This document shows, one piece after another, positions 9,375 through 21,063 of a stretch of DNA of 33,326 bases (position 1 is the stretch's first letter; the number at the start of each line of letters is the position of its first letter). Below the pieces are notes generated by a model. That model did not search any database. It was not told the origin of the DNA and saw only the letters and a list, made by a program, of their open reading frames with translations. Source of the stretch: Dysgonamonadaceae bacterium (GTDB lineage Bacteria > Bacteroidota > Bacteroidia > Bacteroidales > Dysgonomonadaceae); the NCBI GenBank assembly GCA_031272205.1, contig JAISUH010000078.1:1-33326 (forward strand), given 5' to 3'. The position numbers and the translations under genes are program-made.

Positions 9375-10421
9375 TCAGTTATTTTCCGGCCGCAATTTGC
9401 GAACTACGGCTCCCGTGCGCCACATTTCACTGTCGCGGAGGGCTTTCAACTCTTCTTCGAGTTTCACGCGGTAATCGGGTTGCGAATTGGAGTCGATAGA
9501 ACGTTGCGCCTCGTTTCCGCTGGCTACTTCGTTGTACAGCTTTTCAAAAACGGGCTTGGCCGCATCGTGGAAAGGACCCATCCAGTCGAGCGCTCCGCGT
9601 TGTGCGGTGGTCGAGCAGTTGGCGTACATCCAATCCATCCCGTTGGCGGCGAAAAGCGGCATAAGCGACTGGGTCAGTTCTTCTACGGTTTCGTTGAAGG
9701 CTTCCGACGGGGTGTGGCCGTGTTCGCGAAGCACTTCGTATTGTGCCAATAGCAAACCCTGTATGGCGCCCATCAGCGTACCGCGTTCGCCGGTCAAATC
9801 GGAATAAACTTCGCGTTTGAACGTTGTTTCGAACAAATAACCCGAACCGACGCCGATACCCAAGGCGATAACGCGGTCTTTGGCTTTTCCGGTTGCGTCT
9901 TGGAAAATAGCGTAGCTGGAGTTCAACCCTCTGTTTTCGAGAAACATGGTGCGGAGGCTTGTGCCCGAACCTTTCGGGGCGACGAGGATTACATCCACAT
10001 CGGCCGGAGGGATAATTCCTGTGCGTTCTTTGAAGGTGATGCCGAAACCGTGCGAAAAATAGAGGGCTTTACCCGCCGTCAGATGTTTTTTTACGGTCGG
10101 CCAAACGGTAATCTGTGCCGCATCGGACAACAAATATTGAATGATTGTGCCGCGCTTGCAAGCTTCTTCGATTTCGAAAAGCGTTTCACCCGGCACCCAG
10201 CCGTCGGCAACGGCTTTGTCCCATGTTTTGCTGTCTTTGCGTTGGCCGACGATAACATTAAAACCGTTATCGCGCAGGTTGAGCGATTGTCCCGGACCTT
10301 GTACTCCGTAACCTATAACGGCTATCGTTTCGTTTTTAAGCACTTCACGCGCTTTACTCAAAGGAAATTCCTCGCGGGTAACGACGTTTTCTTCTATCCC
10401 GCCAAAATTCATTTTTGCCAT
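9375..10421 (-). CDS. ilvC: Ketol-acid reductoisomerase
   Basis: IAVIGYGVQGPGQSLNLRDNGFNVIVGQRKDSKTWDKA; LVAPKGSGTSLRTMF; 348 aa; in BCAA operon. Confidence 0.95.
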   Translation of the reverse strand: MAKMNFGGIEENVVTREEFPLSKAREVLKNETIAVIGYGVQGPGQSLNLRDNGFNVIVGQRKDSKTWDKAVADGWVPGETLFEIEEACKRGTIIQYLLSDAAQITVWPTVKKHLTAGKALYFSHGFGITFKERTGIIPPADVDVILVAPKGSGTSLRTMFLENRGLNSSYAIFQDATGKAKDRVIALGIGVGSGYLFETTFKREVYSDLTGERGTLMGAIQGLLLAQYEVLREHGHTPSEAFNETVEELTQSLMPLFAANGMDWMYANCSTTAQRGALDWMGPFHDAAKPVFEKLYNEVASGNEAQRSIDSNSQPDYRVKLEEELKALRDSEMWRTGAVVRKLRPENN

Positions 10422-10485
10422 GTTTGTTTGTTTTTAAAGCCGTTTCCCGACACAAAGCCGAAACGCGGCAAGATATATTAAAAAT

Positions 10486-11043
10486 TTAATGTTTGTGCTC
10501 TTTCTTTTCTTCTTCGCGTTTGGAAAGCATATCGCTCAATCGTTCGACCTTCGATTTGGTGATGGCCACACGCCCCGAACGGATAAACTGCAATACGCCA
10601 ATACTTTGGCTTAACTCTTCGAACAAAGCCTGTGTGTCTTTGTAATGCCCTGTTTTTTGAATGACGGTCGCATGTTCGCTAACGTCTAAGATACGGGCAT
10701 TGTGTTTGCGCACCAATTTTTCCACCATATTGGTAGCCAACAGCTTGGATGTTTCTATCTTATAAAGCGCAATTTCCTGATGCACCAATTCGGCGTTGAT
10801 ATTGTAATATGCTTTCAAGATATCGACGCGCTTATCGATTTGGCGCACCAATTTTTTCATCGCTTCTTCGGATTCGGAAAACGCGGTGATGGTGAACTTA
10901 TGAATGCCTTGTATGGCGGAAGGCGATACCGATAATGTTTCGATATTGATCTGCCTGCGCGTGAAGATGGTGGTAATCTGGTTCAAGACGCCGACTGCGT
11001 TTTCGGAGAAAACCGTAATGGTATATAAAGTTTTTTCTTCCAT
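10486..11043 (-). CDS. ilvN: Acetolactate synthase small (regulatory) subunit
   Basis: ACT domain YTITVFSENAVGVLNQITTIFTRRQINIETLSVSPS; directly downstream of ilvB. Confidence 0.93.
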   Translation of the reverse strand: MEEKTLYTITVFSENAVGVLNQITTIFTRRQINIETLSVSPSAIQGIHKFTITAFSESEEAMKKLVRQIDKRVDILKAYYNINAELVHQEIALYKIETSKLLATNMVEKLVRKHNARILDVSEHATVIQKTGHYKDTQALFEELSQSIGVLQFIRSGRVAITKSKVERLSDMLSKREEEKKEHKH

Positions 11044-11055
11044 AATCGTAAAATA

Positions 11056-12780
11056 TTAAATCGTATGACCGTTTCCCAACAAAATATTGGTTACGCAAGT
11101 ACCGGCAGGAATCATCGGATAAACCATTCCTTTTGTTTCCACCTCAACGTCGAGCAGGTAAGACCCTTTGTGAGTCAGCATCTCTTCGATAGCGGCATCC
11201 AAATCCTTACGCTCGGTAACCTTTTTCCCTTTTATCCCGTAAGCATCGGCTATCTTGATGAAATCGGGGTTTTTCATGCGTGTTTCCGAATAGCGTTCGT
11301 CGAAGAACAACTCCTGCCACTGGCGCACCATTCCCAGAAAATTATTGTTCAGCAAAATAATTTTCACGTCAACGCCATGTTCCATAATGGTTCCAAATTC
11401 CTGAATGGTCATCTGCAATCCGCCGTCGCCTACGAAAACGCAAACCGTACGGTCGGGCGCTCCGTATTTCGCGCCGATTGCGGCGGGTAATCCAAATCCC
11501 ATTGTTCCCAAACCGCCGGAGGTAACCATGCTTCGCGTCTGAGTGTATTTGAAATAGCGGGTTCCCATCATCTGGTTTTGCCCCACGTCGGTAACACAAA
11601 TGGCCTTGTTTCCGGTGGATTCCGTTACTTTATTGACTACTTCGCCCATTTTTATCGCCCCTTCCGCCGGATACAATTCTTCTTTAATCACACAATCGTA
11701 CTCTTTCTCGTAGAGCGGTTTAAATTCGTCGATCCAGTCGGTATGGGAATTTTCTTCCATCAAAGCGCTTACCAAAGGTAAGGTTTGTTTTGCGTTGCCG
11801 AGAACTTTTACCGTAGTTTTCACATTTTTGTCCATTTCGGCGCGGTCGATATCGAAATGGATGACCTTCGCCTGCTTGGCATAAGTATTCAAATCGCCTG
11901 TAACGCGGTCGTCGAAGCGCATTCCGATAGCGATCAGCACATCACATTCGTTTGTCTTCAGATTGGGGGCGATGTTTCCGTGCATCCCCAGCATCCCCAT
12001 GTTCAGCGGATGATCGGACGGAAGGGCCGATAAGCCCAAAATGGTGGAACCGAAGGGGATATTCCCTTTTTCGAGGAAAGCGATCGTCTCTTTTTCGGCA
12101 TTGCCGAGGATGACGCCTTGTCCTACCAAAGCCAAAGGCTTTTTTGCTTGGTTGATGAGTTCGGCCGCCTGTTTTATCTTTTCCAAACACGGTTCGGTTT
12201 CGGGTTGATAACTGCGCAGGAAGGTCGTTTTCTCATACGCATAGCCGCACTTTTGGGTTTGCGCGTCTTTTGCGATGTCGAGTACTACGGCTCCGGGTCT
12301 TCCGCTTGAAGCGATATAAAAAGCCCGCGATACCGCCCACGGGATATCTTCCACGCGCCGGATTTGATAGGCCCATTTCGTTACAGGCTGCGTTACTCCG
12401 ATAACATCTGCTTCCTGAAAAGCGTCGGAACCCAATAGCGAAGATGAGACCTGTCCGGAAATAACCACCAAGGGCGTACTGTCCATCATTGCATCGGTAA
12501 TGCCGGTGATGGCATTGGTTGCGCCGGGTCCCGAAGTTACAAGCGCCACTCCTACTTTTTTAGAAACCCTCGCGTAGCCCTGCGCGGCATGCAAAGCGCC
12601 CTGCTCGTGGCGGACAAGTATGTGCTTTATGTCGTTTTTGTGATCGTACAACGCATCGAATACGGGCATGATAGCGCCGCCCGGATAGCCGAAAATGGTA
12701 TCTACCCCTTCGGCCAACAGCGAACGAATCAGAGCTTCGCTGCCCGATAAAACGGGATGGTTCGTATGTTCTTCTTTCAT
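11056..12780 (-). CDS. ilvB: Acetolactate synthase large (catalytic) subunit
   Basis: GSEALIRSLLAEGVDTIFGYPGGAIMPVFDALYD...RHEQGALHAAQGYAR...SGPGATNAITGI; ThDP motif GDGGLQMTIQEFGTIMEHGVDVKIILLNNN. Confidence 0.96.
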   Translation of the reverse strand: MKEEHTNHPVLSGSEALIRSLLAEGVDTIFGYPGGAIMPVFDALYDHKNDIKHILVRHEQGALHAAQGYARVSKKVGVALVTSGPGATNAITGITDAMMDSTPLVVISGQVSSSLLGSDAFQEADVIGVTQPVTKWAYQIRRVEDIPWAVSRAFYIASSGRPGAVVLDIAKDAQTQKCGYAYEKTTFLRSYQPETEPCLEKIKQAAELINQAKKPLALVGQGVILGNAEKETIAFLEKGNIPFGSTILGLSALPSDHPLNMGMLGMHGNIAPNLKTNECDVLIAIGMRFDDRVTGDLNTYAKQAKVIHFDIDRAEMDKNVKTTVKVLGNAKQTLPLVSALMEENSHTDWIDEFKPLYEKEYDCVIKEELYPAEGAIKMGEVVNKVTESTGNKAICVTDVGQNQMMGTRYFKYTQTRSMVTSGGLGTMGFGLPAAIGAKYGAPDRTVCVFVGDGGLQMTIQEFGTIMEHGVDVKIILLNNNFLGMVRQWQELFFDERYSETRMKNPDFIKIADAYGIKGKKVTERKDLDAAIEEMLTHKGSYLLDVEVETKGMVYPMIPAGTCVTNILLGNGHTI

Positions 12781-12805
12781 TGAAATCTATTGAAACTTGT
12801 TTTTT

Positions 12806-14656
12806 TTAATCCATTATTCTAATTGCTCCCAAATCGGCCGAGCTGACAAGGGCGGCGTATGCTTTCAGGGCTTTCGACACCTGTCTGTCGCGCACCGGTT
12901 TGAACGCTTTATTTCCTTTTATGTTTTCCGCTTCCCTGCGTTTGTCGAGTTCCTCATCGGATATTTTCAGGTTGATGCTTCGCTTGGGAATATCGATCTC
13001 AATCGTATCGCCGTCCCTCACCAAACCGATAGCGCCGCCGGCCGCTGCTTCGGGCGAAATGTGACCGATGGACAAGCCCGATGTACCGCCGGAAAAACGC
13101 CCGTCGGTGATCAACGCGCACTCTTTGCCCAAATGGCGGGCTTTGATGTATGAAGTAGGGTAGAGCATTTCCTGCATTCCGGGACCGCCTTTGGGCCCTT
13201 CATACACAATAACGACCACATCGCCCGACTGCACTTTCCCGTTGAGGATACCTTCGCAAGCGTCGTCCTGCGAATGAAAAACTTGGGCTGTGCCGGAAAA
13301 TTTCCAGATGCTCTCGTCCACACCGGCTGTCTTGACGACGCAACCGTCGAGGGCGATGTTTCCTTTCAGGACAGCCAACCCGCCGTCTTTGCTGTAAGCA
13401 TGTTCCAAGTCGCGGATGCAACCGTTCTCGCGGTCGGTATCGAGCGCGGCATAGCGTTCGTTTTGCGACCCCATCACCAAATTGAAACGCTGTGCGGGCG
13501 CCGAAGAATAAATATCTTTTGCATCTTCCGATACGTCCTGTGTTGTAACGGAATATTTTTCGGCGGCCTCTGCTAACGACATCCCATCGACGCGCCCCGC
13601 CGATGTGTCAATCAAACCGCCTTTGGCCAATTCGCCAAGGATATTCAAAATTCCACCGGCACGGTTCACATCCTGAATGTGGTATTTTTTTGTGTTGGGC
13701 GCAACCTTGCAGATGCAGGGAACTTTGCGCGACAAAGCGTCTATATCGTCCATTGTAAAAACGACTTCCGCTTCACGGGCAATTGCCAACAGATGCAGAA
13801 TGGTATTGGTGGAACCGCCCATCGCAATATCGAGCGACATGGCATTGAGGAAAGCGTTCCGCGAGGCAATGCTTCTCGGTAAAACGCTCTCGTCGCCGTC
13901 GGCATAATAACGATACGCATTTTCTACGATTTGCCGCGCCGCTTTTTTGAACAGTTTTATCCTGTTGGCGTGTGTAGCAACGATGGTGCCGTTTCCGGGC
14001 AAAGCCAAGCCGATAGCCTCGTTCAGGCAGTTCATTGAATTTGCCGTGAACATTCCCGAACAGGATCCGCAGGTAGGGCAAGCCAAGCGTTCGAGATCCA
14101 GCACTCGTTTATCGGAAACGGATTCGTCGGCCGACTCAATCATAGCGTCAATCAAATCCACTTGTTGGCCGTCTATTTTCCCGGCTTCCATCGGCCCTCC
14201 CGATACAAAAATCGAAGGAATGTTCAGTCGCATGGCCGCCATGAGCATTCCCGGAGTTATCTTGTCGCAATTGCTGATGCAAACCAAAGCGTCGGCCTTG
14301 TGCGCATTGACCATGTATTCCACCGAATCGGCGATTAAGTCGCGCGACGGAAGTGAGTACAGCATGCCGTCGTGTCCCATGGCAATGCCGTCGTCCACGG
14401 CAATCGTATTAAACTCGGCGGCAAAACACCCCAGTTTCTCAATTTCGGCTTTCACCACCTGCCCTATTTCGTGCAGATGCACGTGTCCCGGCACAAATTG
14501 CGTGAACGAGTTCGCTATTGCGATAATCGGTTTACCCATTTGTTCTTCGGTCATGCCGTTGGCATGCCAAAGCGCCCGCGCTCCCGCCATAAGACGCGAA
14601 GAACGGTCGCCCCTGAAAGGTTTTTTATTCGTAGATGAATGCTCCTTGTCTGCCAT
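12806..14656 (-). CDS. ilvD: Dihydroxy-acid dehydratase
   Basis: [77 protein letters not shown]. Confidence 0.97.
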   Translation of the reverse strand: MADKEHSSTNKKPFRGDRSSRLMAGARALWHANGMTEEQMGKPIIAIANSFTQFVPGHVHLHEIGQVVKAEIEKLGCFAAEFNTIAVDDGIAMGHDGMLYSLPSRDLIADSVEYMVNAHKADALVCISNCDKITPGMLMAAMRLNIPSIFVSGGPMEAGKIDGQQVDLIDAMIESADESVSDKRVLDLERLACPTCGSCSGMFTANSMNCLNEAIGLALPGNGTIVATHANRIKLFKKAARQIVENAYRYYADGDESVLPRSIASRNAFLNAMSLDIAMGGSTNTILHLLAIAREAEVVFTMDDIDALSRKVPCICKVAPNTKKYHIQDVNRAGGILNILGELAKGGLIDTSAGRVDGMSLAEAAEKYSVTTQDVSEDAKDIYSSAPAQRFNLVMGSQNERYAALDTDRENGCIRDLEHAYSKDGGLAVLKGNIALDGCVVKTAGVDESIWKFSGTAQVFHSQDDACEGILNGKVQSGDVVVIVYEGPKGGPGMQEMLYPTSYIKARHLGKECALITDGRFSGGTSGLSIGHISPEAAAGGAIGLVRDGDTIEIDIPKRSINLKISDEELDKRREAENIKGNKAFKPVRDRQVSKALKAYAALVSSADLGAIRIMD

Positions 14657-14691
14657 ATTCTTAATTATTCAAATAATTGATATTGTGATAA

Positions 14692-15762
14692 TTAAAGCGC
14701 ATGTATGAATTTTACAATCCATTCGCCGACTTCGCTTGTCGAGTAGGCTGTTGCACCGTCGGCAATATCTTCGGTAACGATGCCGGCATCCATACTGGCG
14801 GTTACGGCCTGACGGATAACGGTAGCCTCTTCCGTCCGGTTAAAGGCATATTCGAACATCAACGCGGAAGAAAGGATGGTGGCTAACGGATTCGCGATAT
14901 TTTTTCCTGCGGCTTGCGGATAAGAGCCGTGAATGGGCTCGAAAACCGAGGTGTGCAGACCGATGGACGCCGAAGGCAACATGCCCAGCGATCCGGTAAT
15001 AACGGATGCCTCATCGGTAAGGATATCGCCGAAGAGGTTTTCGGTAACCAGCACATCGAAACTTTTCGGCCATTGAATGATGCGCATGGCTGCATTGTCC
15101 ACAAACATAAATTCGGTCTCTATTTCGGGATATTGCGGGGCAATTTCCTGCGCGATTTGCCTCCACAGCCGCGACGTGGCGATAACGTTCGCCTTATCGA
15201 CAACGGTAACTTTCTTGCGGCGTTGTCCGGCAAATTTGTAGGCCAAGTGCAGGATGCGCTCCACCTCTTCGCGGGTATAAACGCAAGTGTCGTAAGCGGT
15301 GTTACCGTCTTCGCTGCGTCCTTGCGGACGGCCGAAATACATTCCGCCGGTCAGTTCGCGGATGCAGACAAAATCGGCACCGTTTACCAAGTCGGCGCGA
15401 AGCGGCGATTTATGAATCAGCGACGGGAAAGTACTGACGGGGCGGATGTTGGCATACAATCCCAAATTTTTGCGCATTTTCAGCAAACCTTGTTCGGGTC
15501 GGACTTTGGCATTCGGGTTGTTATCAAATTCGGGCGATCCGATAGCGCCGAAAAGCACCGCGTCGGACTCCATACAGATTTTATGCGTCTCATCGGGATA
15601 CGGATTTCCCGTTTGGCGGATGGCGCAGGCGCCGACAATTCCTTCTTTATACGTTAATTCGTGTCCGAATTTTTCACAAACGGCTTTTGTTACGTCCAAA
15701 GCCTGTTTCACAATTTCAGGGCCGATTCCGTCGCCCGCAAGCACAGCTATATTTAATTTCAT
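14692..15762 (-). CDS. leuB: 3-isopropylmalate dehydrogenase
   Basis: [21 protein letters not shown]...[11 protein letters not shown]...LTGGMYFG...[27 protein letters not shown]...[17 protein letters not shown]. Confidence 0.96.
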   Translation of the reverse strand: MKLNIAVLAGDGIGPEIVKQALDVTKAVCEKFGHELTYKEGIVGACAIRQTGNPYPDETHKICMESDAVLFGAIGSPEFDNNPNAKVRPEQGLLKMRKNLGLYANIRPVSTFPSLIHKSPLRADLVNGADFVCIRELTGGMYFGRPQGRSEDGNTAYDTCVYTREEVERILHLAYKFAGQRRKKVTVVDKANVIATSRLWRQIAQEIAPQYPEIETEFMFVDNAAMRIIQWPKSFDVLVTENLFGDILTDEASVITGSLGMLPSASIGLHTSVFEPIHGSYPQAAGKNIANPLATILSSALMFEYAFNRTEEATVIRQAVTASMDAGIVTEDIADGATAYSTSEVGEWIVKFIHAL

Positions 15763-15780
15763 TATGATAGATATTTTTTG

Positions 15781-17334
15781 TTATGGCAATTGAAGATTTT
15801 TAAACGTCGGGATATTTCCGCTCTCAATCATATTCAGCATTTTCATCGTCGCCTTAATGGCAGCGGCGGTTTGATCGACATCCAATCCCCTTGTTTTAAA
15901 GACTTTACCGTCGAACCTCCAGGTGATGATGGTTTGCACGTAGGCATTTGTTTTCCCTCCCGGAGGAATAACAACCACATAATCGAGCAAATCGGGAATG
16001 GGTTTACCCAGCGATTGGTAAATTTTATACATTGCTTTCGAAAATGCGTGGTATTGTCCATCGCCCGCCGCGGTCTGCTGATATTCCTCCCCTTTTATGG
16101 AGAGTTTCACGGTCGCTGTAGGGCGCAGTCCGTCGGTCAGCGTCAGCGAATAATTGAGCATGCGGATATCCTGATTTTCGACGCCGTTTTTCAGGATGTC
16201 GGAAATGATATAGGGCAATTCGTCGATGCTGACCGATTGTTTTTTGTCGCCCAGTTCGATAACGCGGGCGGTTACTTTTTTCATCGTATCTTCATCAATA
16301 TCGATACCCAATGCTTGGAGATTTTTGATGATATTCGCTTTGCCGGATGTTTTCCCCAAGGCATATTCGCGTTCACGGCCAAAGCGTTCGGGTGAAAGAT
16401 AGCTTGCGTACAGGTTTCTTTTTTTGTCCCCGTCGGCATGAATTCCCGCTACCTGCGTGAAAACATTGTCGCCTATGACCGGTCGGTTGTTGGGGATGCG
16501 CACGCCCGAATAACTCTCCACAATCTTGCTGATGTGGTAAACGTTTTGCTCCTTGACCTTGGTTTGCAGTTTCAAATGGTCGTGAATGACCGCGATAACG
16601 CTGGTCAGCGGCGCGTTTCCGGCACGTTCTCCCAATCCGTTCACAGTTACATGCACGCCGTGAACGCCCGCTTTTACGGCTTCGAAAACGTTAGCCACAG
16701 CAAAATCGTAATCGTTATGGGCATGAAAATCGAAATGCACTCCGGGATAACGGGAAATCATTTTTTTGCAAAATTCTGCCGTGTCGTCAGGGCTCAGAAC
16801 GCCAAGCGTATCGGGGAGCATGAAACGAAGCACGGGCTCATTTTTCAACCCGTCCATCATCTGAAAAACGTAATCTTGCGAATCGCGCATCCCGTTCGAC
16901 CAGTCTTCAAGATAAATATTCACCTTGATTCCCATCCGCTGCGCATAACCTATCACCTCTTTGATATCTTTGAGATGATCCTCGGCCGTCTTCCCAAGTT
17001 GGTATTTGCAATGCTTTTCGGAGCCTTTGCAAAGGAGATTTACCACGCGGCATCCGGCATTTTTTATCCATTCGAGCGAAACGGTGCCATCTACAAAGCC
17101 GAGGACTTCCACCCGATCGAGGTGTCCATGCTCGGTAGCCCATTGCACGACTTTTTTCACCGATTCGTATTCGCCGTCCGACACGCGGGCAGACGCTATT
17201 TCTATTCGGTCCACGCACAATTCTTCGAGCAACAGGCGTGCGATACTGACTTTTTCGGGGGAAGCGAAAGATACTCCCGAAGTCTGTTCGCCGTCGCGAA
17301 GCGTGGTGTCCATAATTTCAACCGAAGTCTTCAT
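15781..17334 (-). CDS. Second alpha-isopropylmalate synthase / (R)-citramalate synthase-like protein
   Basis: [57 protein letters not shown]...HFDFHAHNDYDFAVANV. ORF track starts at 17379, which overlaps leuD; the internal ATG at 17334 removes the overlap and is the more likely start. Confidence 0.85.
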   Translation of the reverse strand: MKTSVEIMDTTLRDGEQTSGVSFASPEKVSIARLLLEELCVDRIEIASARVSDGEYESVKKVVQWATEHGHLDRVEVLGFVDGTVSLEWIKNAGCRVVNLLCKGSEKHCKYQLGKTAEDHLKDIKEVIGYAQRMGIKVNIYLEDWSNGMRDSQDYVFQMMDGLKNEPVLRFMLPDTLGVLSPDDTAEFCKKMISRYPGVHFDFHAHNDYDFAVANVFEAVKAGVHGVHVTVNGLGERAGNAPLTSVIAVIHDHLKLQTKVKEQNVYHISKIVESYSGVRIPNNRPVIGDNVFTQVAGIHADGDKKRNLYASYLSPERFGREREYALGKTSGKANIIKNLQALGIDIDEDTMKKVTARVIELGDKKQSVSIDELPYIISDILKNGVENQDIRMLNYSLTLTDGLRPTATVKLSIKGEEYQQTAAGDGQYHAFSKAMYKIYQSLGKPIPDLLDYVVVIPPGGKTNAYVQTIITWRFDGKVFKTRGLDVDQTAAAIKATMKMLNMIESGNIPTFKNLQLP

Positions 17335-17341
17335 CTTCTTT

Positions 17342-17938
17342 TTAGTAAGCGAATACACGCTGTTTTTCGTAGGATTCAATTTTGTTTTTGTTCGACAGCA
17401 GGAAGTCGATATCGTCTAACCCGTTGAGCAAACACGTTTTTTTGTAGGAATTTATTTTGAACGATTCGCTTTTTCCTGTTTTGTTGTCCGTGATGGTTTG
17501 CGCTTCGAGATTCACAGTCAGCGTTGTTTTGGGGTCTTCTCCGATGCTCGTAAATATCCCGGCCAAAAATTCGGGACTGATGATAACGGGCAATATACCG
17601 TTGTTTAGCGCATTATTGCGGAAAATGTCGGCAAAGAAACTCGATACAACGACTTTGAATCCGTATCCGGCTATTGCCCATGCGGCATGTTCGCGGCTGG
17701 ACCCGCTGCCGAAATTTTTTCCGGCAACCAATATTTGTCCGCTGTACAGAGGGTTGTTTAACACAAAATCTTTTTTAGGTTCACCCGACTTTTCGTAACG
17801 CCAATCGGCAAAAAGATTGTTACCAAAACCATCGCGGGTTGTAGCTTTGAGAAACCGGGCAGGAATTATCTGGTCGGTATCGACATTCTCGATAGGCAGC
17901 GGCACGACTGTACTTGTCAGTTTTGTGAATTTTTGCAT
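17342..17938 (-). CDS. leuD: 3-isopropylmalate dehydratase small subunit
   Basis: [28 protein letters not shown]...[46 protein letters not shown]. Confidence 0.96.
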   Translation of the reverse strand: MQKFTKLTSTVVPLPIENVDTDQIIPARFLKATTRDGFGNNLFADWRYEKSGEPKKDFVLNNPLYSGQILVAGKNFGSGSSREHAAWAIAGYGFKVVVSSFFADIFRNNALNNGILPVIISPEFLAGIFTSIGEDPKTTLTVNLEAQTITDNKTGKSESFKINSYKKTCLLNGLDDIDFLLSNKNKIESYEKQRVFAY

Positions 17939-17995
17939 ATTGTTTTTATTTTATGGATTCTATGAATCAGATGTTTCATTGATTATCTTAATCAA

Positions 17996-19414
17996 CTAAA
18001 ACGCTCTGGGGTCAGTAATCTTACCCGTAACTGCTGCTGCTGCGGCAACCAAAGGTCCGGCCAATATTGTGCGGGCGCCCGGACCTTGACGTCCTTCAAA
18101 ATTGCGGTTGGAGGTCGAAACGGCATATTTTCCGGCCGGCACTTTGTCGTCGTTCATCGCTAAACAAGCCGAGCAACCGGGTTGACGCAGTTCGAAACCG
18201 GCCTCTTCGAGAATTTTATCGATGCCCTCCGCCTCGATTTGTTTGCGTACCTGCCAACTTCCCGGAACAAGCCATACCGTTACACGGTCGGCTTTGCGTT
18301 TTCCCTTTACGAAGTTGGCGAAAGCGCGGAAATCTTCGATGCGCCCGTTAGTGCAACTGCCGACGAACACGTAATCAATGGGTTTGCCTTCGAGTTTTTC
18401 GCCCGCAGAAAAACCCATGTATTGCAGCGATTTCTCGAAGGATTTCTTTCCGGCCTCGTCAATATCTTTTAAGGCCGGAATAGAGCCGTTTATCGACATT
18501 CCCATTCCGGGATTGGTGCCGTAAGTGATCATCGGTTTTATTAAAGCGCAATCGAAATGCACTTCCTTATCGAAATTCGCGCCTTCATCCGTTTTCAGCG
18601 TTTTCCAATACGCTAATGCGGCTTCCCATCTTTCCCCTTTCGGGGCAAATTCGCGCCCTTTCACGTAATTGAAGGTGGTATCGTCGGGTGCAATCAACCC
18701 GCCGCGGGCGCCCATCTCGATACTCAAATTGCACAGTGTCATGCGTTCTTCCATCGACAAACCGCGGATAACGGATCCCGAATATTCCACAAAATATCCG
18801 GTTGCGCCGCCTGTGGTCAGTTGGGAAATCATATACAAGGCGATATCTTTTGCGCCGACACCGTCCTGCAATTTACCCTCGAAATGGATGCGCATGGTTT
18901 TCGGACGGGTTTGCAGGATGCATTGCGATGCAAGCACCATTTCCACCTCGCTGGTGCCGATACCGAAAGCTATGGCGCCAAAAGCTCCGTGAGTGGAGGT
19001 GTGGCTGTCGCCGCAGACGATGGTCATGCCCGGCTGGGTATAGCCGTTTTCGGGGCCGACAACATGAACGATTCCGTTTTTCGGATGGCCCAACCCGTAG
19101 TAGGTCAGCCCAAAATCCGCAGCGTTTTTAGCCAATGTATCCACCTGAAAACGGGAAACTTCGTCGCGGATAGGCCGGTCTTGATTCATCGTTGGGATGT
19201 TGTGGTCGGCGGTCAATGTGGTCTGTTGCGGACGAAAAACGTTCAGCCCGCGCTTGCGCAATCCCGCAAAAGCCTGTGGGCTGGTTACTTCGTGACACAA
19301 GTGACGGTCGATATACAACTGTGTTGGCCCGTCTTGGACGCTTGTAACCACGTGAGCGTCCCATATCTTATCGAAAAGGGTTTTGGCGGTTTTATTTTCT
19401 GATTCTGATGTCAT
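17996..19414 (-). CDS. leuC: 3-isopropylmalate dehydratase large subunit
   Basis: [14 protein letters not shown]...[20 protein letters not shown]...[31 protein letters not shown]...[18 protein letters not shown]...[10 protein letters not shown]. Confidence 0.97.
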   Translation of the reverse strand: MTSESENKTAKTLFDKIWDAHVVTSVQDGPTQLYIDRHLCHEVTSPQAFAGLRKRGLNVFRPQQTTLTADHNIPTMNQDRPIRDEVSRFQVDTLAKNAADFGLTYYGLGHPKNGIVHVVGPENGYTQPGMTIVCGDSHTSTHGAFGAIAFGIGTSEVEMVLASQCILQTRPKTMRIHFEGKLQDGVGAKDIALYMISQLTTGGATGYFVEYSGSVIRGLSMEERMTLCNLSIEMGARGGLIAPDDTTFNYVKGREFAPKGERWEAALAYWKTLKTDEGANFDKEVHFDCALIKPMITYGTNPGMGMSINGSIPALKDIDEAGKKSFEKSLQYMGFSAGEKLEGKPIDYVFVGSCTNGRIEDFRAFANFVKGKRKADRVTVWLVPGSWQVRKQIEAEGIDKILEEAGFELRQPGCSACLAMNDDKVPAGKYAVSTSNRNFEGRQGPGARTILAGPLVAAAAAVTGKITDPRAF

Positions 19415-19453
19415 AATACAATAAATATTAGCAATTTTACAACGGATGTCTGA

Positions 19454-20941
19454 TTATTCTACAAATTTATTTACGGCGTCAATAAACGCTTCGACCGATG
19501 CGGCAACGATATCGGTGTTGGCCGAGAAGCCGTAAAACAGCGAGCCTTTGTGTTCCACCTGCATGTGCACTTTCCCCACATCGTCGCTGCCGCGATTGAT
19601 GGCTTGTATCAGAAATTCCTGAATAACGGTTTCGCGGCTGATAATTTTCTTTACCGCTTTGATAGCCGCATCCACCGGCCCGTTTCCGGTTGCGGATGCT
19701 TCGAAATGTTCCCCCGCAATATTTAATCCGATGCTGGCCACGTGGCGAATACCGACGCCACAGGTTACTTGCAGGTACTCCACTTTGATGCGGTGCGATT
19801 TGGTTTGGCGGCCAATCATGGAAAGAATGTCGTCGTCTTTGATGTCTTTTTTCTTGTCGGCCAGTTCGAGGAATTTCTGGTAGGCATCGTCCAATTCGTC
19901 GTTTTCGAGATGAACGCCCAGCAGGTTCAGACGGCTTTTCAATGCCGCGCGGCCGCTGCGTGCGGTGAGCACAATGGCGTTATCGTCGATGCCTACGTCT
20001 TTCGGATCGATGATCTCATAAGTTTGCACGTTTTTCAACACGCCGTCCTGATGGATTCCCGATGAGTGAGCGAAAGCGTTGCGCCCTACAATCGCCTTAT
20101 TCGGCTGTACAGGCATGCTCATCAACGCCGACACCAAACGGCTGGTGGAATATATTTTCTGTGTGTTGATATTGGTGTCGTAACCCAGTTCTTTGTGGCT
20201 TTTCAATGCCATCACGACCTCTTCGAGCGAAGTGTTTCCGGCGCGTTCGCCAATACCGTTAATGGTGGCTTCCACCTGCCGGGCGCCGTTCAACACGCCG
20301 GCCAACGAATTAGCGGTAGCCATACCCAAATCCTGATGGCAATGGGTGGAGAGGATGGCGTTCTTCATATCCACGTGGTCGATAAGGTATTTTATTTTTG
20401 CGCCGTATTCCTGCGGAAAGCAGTAACCCGTAGTGTCGGGAATGTTTACCACGGTAGCTCCTGCATCGACAACGGCCTGCACCACACGCGCAAGGTATTT
20501 GTTCTCGGTGCGTCCGGCATCTTCGGCATAAAATTCCACGTCGTCCACATAATTACGCGCAAGTTTCACGGCGTAAACGGCGCGTTCGATGATCTCTTCG
20601 GGATTGGAGTTGAACTTATACTTAATATGGAAATCGGAAGTCCCGATTCCCGTATGAATGCGTTTGCGCTTGGCATATTTAAGGGCTTCGGCCGCCACTT
20701 CGATGTCTTTGTCCACAGCGCGTGTAAGGGCGCAGATCACCGGCCATGTAACCGATTTGGAAATTTCCACTACGGAATTGAAATCGCCCGGACTCGAGAT
20801 GGGGAAACCCGCTTCTATCACATCAACGCCCAACAATTCCAATGCCTTGGCAACCTGAATCTTCTCAATCGTATTCAATTGACATCCGGGAACTTGTTCT
20901 CCGTCCCGCAAAGTGGTGTCAAAAATATATACTTTTTCCAT
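19454..20941 (-). CDS. leuA: 2-isopropylmalate synthase
   Basis: [50 protein letters not shown]...[41 protein letters not shown]-terminal regulatory domain present. Confidence 0.96.
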   Translation of the reverse strand: MEKVYIFDTTLRDGEQVPGCQLNTIEKIQVAKALELLGVDVIEAGFPISSPGDFNSVVEISKSVTWPVICALTRAVDKDIEVAAEALKYAKRKRIHTGIGTSDFHIKYKFNSNPEEIIERAVYAVKLARNYVDDVEFYAEDAGRTENKYLARVVQAVVDAGATVVNIPDTTGYCFPQEYGAKIKYLIDHVDMKNAILSTHCHQDLGMATANSLAGVLNGARQVEATINGIGERAGNTSLEEVVMALKSHKELGYDTNINTQKIYSTSRLVSALMSMPVQPNKAIVGRNAFAHSSGIHQDGVLKNVQTYEIIDPKDVGIDDNAIVLTARSGRAALKSRLNLLGVHLENDELDDAYQKFLELADKKKDIKDDDILSMIGRQTKSHRIKVEYLQVTCGVGIRHVASIGLNIAGEHFEASATGNGPVDAAIKAVKKIISRETVIQEFLIQAINRGSDDVGKVHMQVEHKGSLFYGFSANTDIVAASVEAFIDAVNKFVE

Positions 20942-20984
20942 TTTATAATTTTATTTTATTTTCGTCTCCCGTGTAAGAAAAAAA

Positions 20985-21010
20985 CCTTCCCCACATGTGT
21001 GTGAGAAAGG
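20985..21010 (-). terminator. Attenuator terminator hairpin in the leuA leader
   Basis: Transcript sense: CCUUUCUCACA-CACA-UGUGGGGAAGG then UUUUUUUCUU. 11-bp stem with two G-U pairs, 4-nt loop, T7 tract, about 44 nt before the leuA ATG. Confidence 0.85.
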
Positions 21011-21063
21011 CTTCAATCTTTTCAACTATATCATCTTCATATTGATACGTCAATCTCACACAC
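20997..21063 (-). promoter_or_regulatory. Candidate antiterminator, mutually exclusive with the leader terminator
   Basis: Transcript-sense GTGTGTGAGA (21063-21054) is perfectly complementary over 10 bp to TCTCACACAC (21006-20997), which includes most of the terminator 5' arm. Confidence 0.75.

Noticed and set aside
16438-17427. 329-aa plus-strand ORF opposite leuA2/leuD
   Set aside because: Fully antisense to conserved enzyme genes, no family signature.
20066-21004. 312-aa plus-strand ORF opposite leuA
   Set aside because: Antisense artefact; the minus-strand leuA motifs are unambiguous.
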